Below are positions 62,677-64,000 of a stretch of 64,000 nucleotides of DNA, in pieces; within the stretch, counting starts at the first letter, position 1, and the number at the start of each line of letters is the position of its first letter. The stretch is from Paratinospora sagittata (lineage: Eukaryota > Streptophyta > Magnoliopsida > Ranunculales > Menispermaceae). The stretch is taken from contig CM069607.1 of assembly GCA_035771175.1 (NCBI GenBank), positions 6,863,501-6,927,500 on the forward strand. The letters run 5' to 3'. The notes under the pieces are model-generated. The model saw only the letters and a program-made list of their open reading frames with translations. It made no database searches and was not told the DNA's origin. The translations under genes and the position numbers were made by a program.

Positions 62677-62967
62677 TGTTGAATTTAGAGAAGAAAATAA
62701 TTCTCATATATCTTATTCACGATCACTGTACAGTCTGAATATATAATGGAAGGAAGAAACATTCCTTTCACTATATTTGGTAACAAGATACTAATTACAA
62801 AAAATCAGGAAACTAGTAAAATAGGAAACTATAAAATTGAAAACAAACTAATAGAGATATCAGGAATTTTCAGAATCTCTTTATTCCTAAATTAATGTAG
62901 ATAACTAATAAAGGAAACTGATTGCTGCAGTTGTATCCCCGAAAATCAGAGATCGAGTATTTCAACA
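62677..62967 (-). repeat. 3' LTR of the right-edge copia element
   Basis: It starts TGTTGAA and ends TTCAACA on the minus strand (7-bp inverted ends) and directly follows the purine tract. The 291-bp length is inferred from these ends. Confidence 0.8.
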
Positions 62968-62979
62968 CTCCCCCTCAAG

Positions 62980-63999
62980 CTAGGCGTAGATGTTAATCAA
63001 GCCAAGCTTGATACTCAAATCTTCAAAATTCTTCCTTGGTAGAGCTTTAGTGAGGATATTTGCTATTTGCTGACTTGTCGGTGTGTATAGCAGACTAACT
63101 GTCCCATTTTCTATCTTCTCCTTTATGAAGTGGCGATCTATCTCCACATGCTTGGTCCTGTCATGATGTACTGGATTCTTTGCAATGTTAATAGCTGACT
63201 GATTGTCACAAAATACCTTCATTGATTCAGAAGTGATGATTCCTAGTTCCCTCATTAGTCTTTCCAGCCATATTCCCTCACAAATTTCGAGTGCCATAGC
63301 ACTGAACTCTGCTTTTGCACTGCTTCGAGAAACTACCGGTTGTTTTTTACTTTGCCATGTTACTAAGTTTTCCCACACATACGTACAATAACCAGATGTT
63401 GACCTTCTGTCTGTTATTGATCCGGCCCAGTCAGCATCAACAAATACTTCAACATCTTTCCTTGTGTTTTTCTTGAAGTACAAGCCTTTACCTGGTGTCA
63501 TTTTAAGATACCTTAGTATCCGATAAACAACTTCCATATGTTCTTCAGTTGGATCATTCATGAATTGACTGACTACACTAACCGAGAACCCAATATCAGG
63601 TCTGGTGTGTGAGAGATAAATGAGCTTCCCAACAAGTCTTTGATATCTTCCTTTGTCCACTGGAATATTGTCCTTATTAGCTCCAATTTTAGTGCTTGAA
63701 TCCATTGGTGTTTCAGTCGGTTTGCACCCAAGCATTCTCGTCTCTTTAAGTAGATCTAGTACGTACTTCCGTTGTGACACTGAGATTCCCTTGCTTGACC
63801 GGGCTACTTTCATTCCAAGGAAATATTTTAGGCTCCCAAGATCCTTGGTTTCAAATTCTTTGGCAAGTAGGGTTTTGAGCTTGATCAATTCACCATCATC
63901 AGCACCTGTTAAGATGATGTCATCTACATATACAATGAGAATCGCCAACTTTCCTTTGGTTAAGTGTTTGATAAACAAAGTGTGATCAGCTTGACACTG
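62980..63999 (-). CDS. Copia pol C-terminal part (reverse transcriptase end and RNase H), intact in window
   Basis: An uninterrupted frame runs from the window edge to the stop at 62980, about 339 codons. It holds the reverse transcriptase catalytic motif LIVYVDDIILTG, then KDLGSLKYFLGMKVARS, the conserved YQRLVGKLIYLSHTRPDIGF and the RNase H part DADWAGSITDRRSTSGYCTY with SRSSAKAEFSAMA and FCDNQSAI and HDRTKHVEIDRHFI. It ends with LTKALPRKNFEDL. The absence of stops suggests a fairly recent insertion. Integrase and gag lie outside the window. Confidence 0.92.
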   Translation of the reverse strand, partial: QCQADHTLFIKHLTKGKLAILIVYVDDIILTGADDGELIKLKTLLAKEFETKDLGSLKYFLGMKVARSSKGISVSQRKYVLDLLKETRMLGCKPTETPMDSSTKIGANKDNIPVDKGRYQRLVGKLIYLSHTRPDIGFSVSVVSQFMNDPTEEHMEVVYRILRYLKMTPGKGLYFKKNTRKDVEVFVDADWAGSITDRRSTSGYCTYVWENLVTWQSKKQPVVSRSSAKAEFSAMALEICEGIWLERLMRELGIITSESMKVFCDNQSAINIAKNPVHHDRTKHVEIDRHFIKEKIENGTVSLLYTPTSQQIANILTKALPRKNFEDLSIKLGLINIYA

Positions 64000-64000
64000 A

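Larger units (their letters stand above)
62677..64000 (-). mobile_element. Ty1/copia retrotransposon, 3' part, in the last visible ZDS intron
   Basis: On the minus strand the pol frame ends at 62980 and is followed by the polypurine-type GAGGGGGAG and a 291-bp LTR (62967-62677). The element enters from beyond the right edge of the window. Its flank at 62672-62676 is TTTAC, the expected 5-bp duplication to look for on the far side. It lies antisense to ZDS, 59 bases after exon 13. Confidence 0.9.

Overview
This window is nuclear DNA from a flowering plant, almost certainly a eudicot. The genes have GT-AG introns, the spacers are very AT-rich with long AT and AC microsatellites, and the genes belong to plant families. 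It is dense in plant Ty1/copia, L1-type LINE, SINE, TRIM and MITE insertions. I cannot name the species from sequence alone.

Six protein-coding genes can be supported. (1) An intronless DUF868 gene lies on the minus strand at 1260-2156. (2) A five-exon GDSL esterase/lipase lies on the minus strand at 14026-20008; its second intron holds a 3'-truncated copia element. (3) A two-exon GH17 beta-1,3-glucanase lies on the plus strand at 22789-24273; its intron carries a partial copy of the exon-1 end and a (AC)54(AT)10 microsatellite. (4) A two-exon gene on the plus strand at 27219-27995 encodes a 62-residue peptide. Neither exon is long enough to stand out as an ORF, and the reading frame appears only after splicing. 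(5) A nine-exon SurE-type phosphatase/5'-nucleotidase gene spans 13 kb on the minus strand (32372-45405), stretched by LINE, SINE, TRIM and MITE insertions in introns 6 and 7. (6) Zeta-carotene desaturase (ZDS) lies on the plus strand from 48497; 13 exons (540 codons) are visible. The last exon or exons lie beyond the window because another copia element sits in the final intron. SurE and ZDS are divergent, with 3.1 kb between their start codons.

Region by region: 1-9.5 kb holds the DUF868 gene and a long AT-rich spacer with a three-LTR TRIM. 9.58-10.31 kb is a four-unit tandem repeat of about 178 bp. 10.3-14 kb is non-genic, with retroelement-like pieces and a GC-rich inverted-repeat island at 12.3 kb. 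14-24.3 kb holds the GDSL lipase and the glucanase. 24.3-32.4 kb holds the micropeptide gene and several SINE/LINE tails. 32.4-45.4 kb is SurE. 48.5-64 kb is ZDS, whose fifth intron holds an apparently full-length 6.6 kb L1-type LINE with an exact 15-bp target duplication.

The genes do not form one pathway. ZDS acts in plastid carotenoid synthesis, the GDSL enzyme and the glucanase look secreted, and SurE and DUF868 stand apart. The main shared theme is transposon load inside introns with the reconstructed coding frames intact. The items most worth following up are the spliced micropeptide gene with its ATGA-overlapping uORF, the TRIM family with initiator-Met-tRNA primer sites, the MITE-in-LINE-in-intron nest in SurE, and the duplicated exon end in the glucanase.
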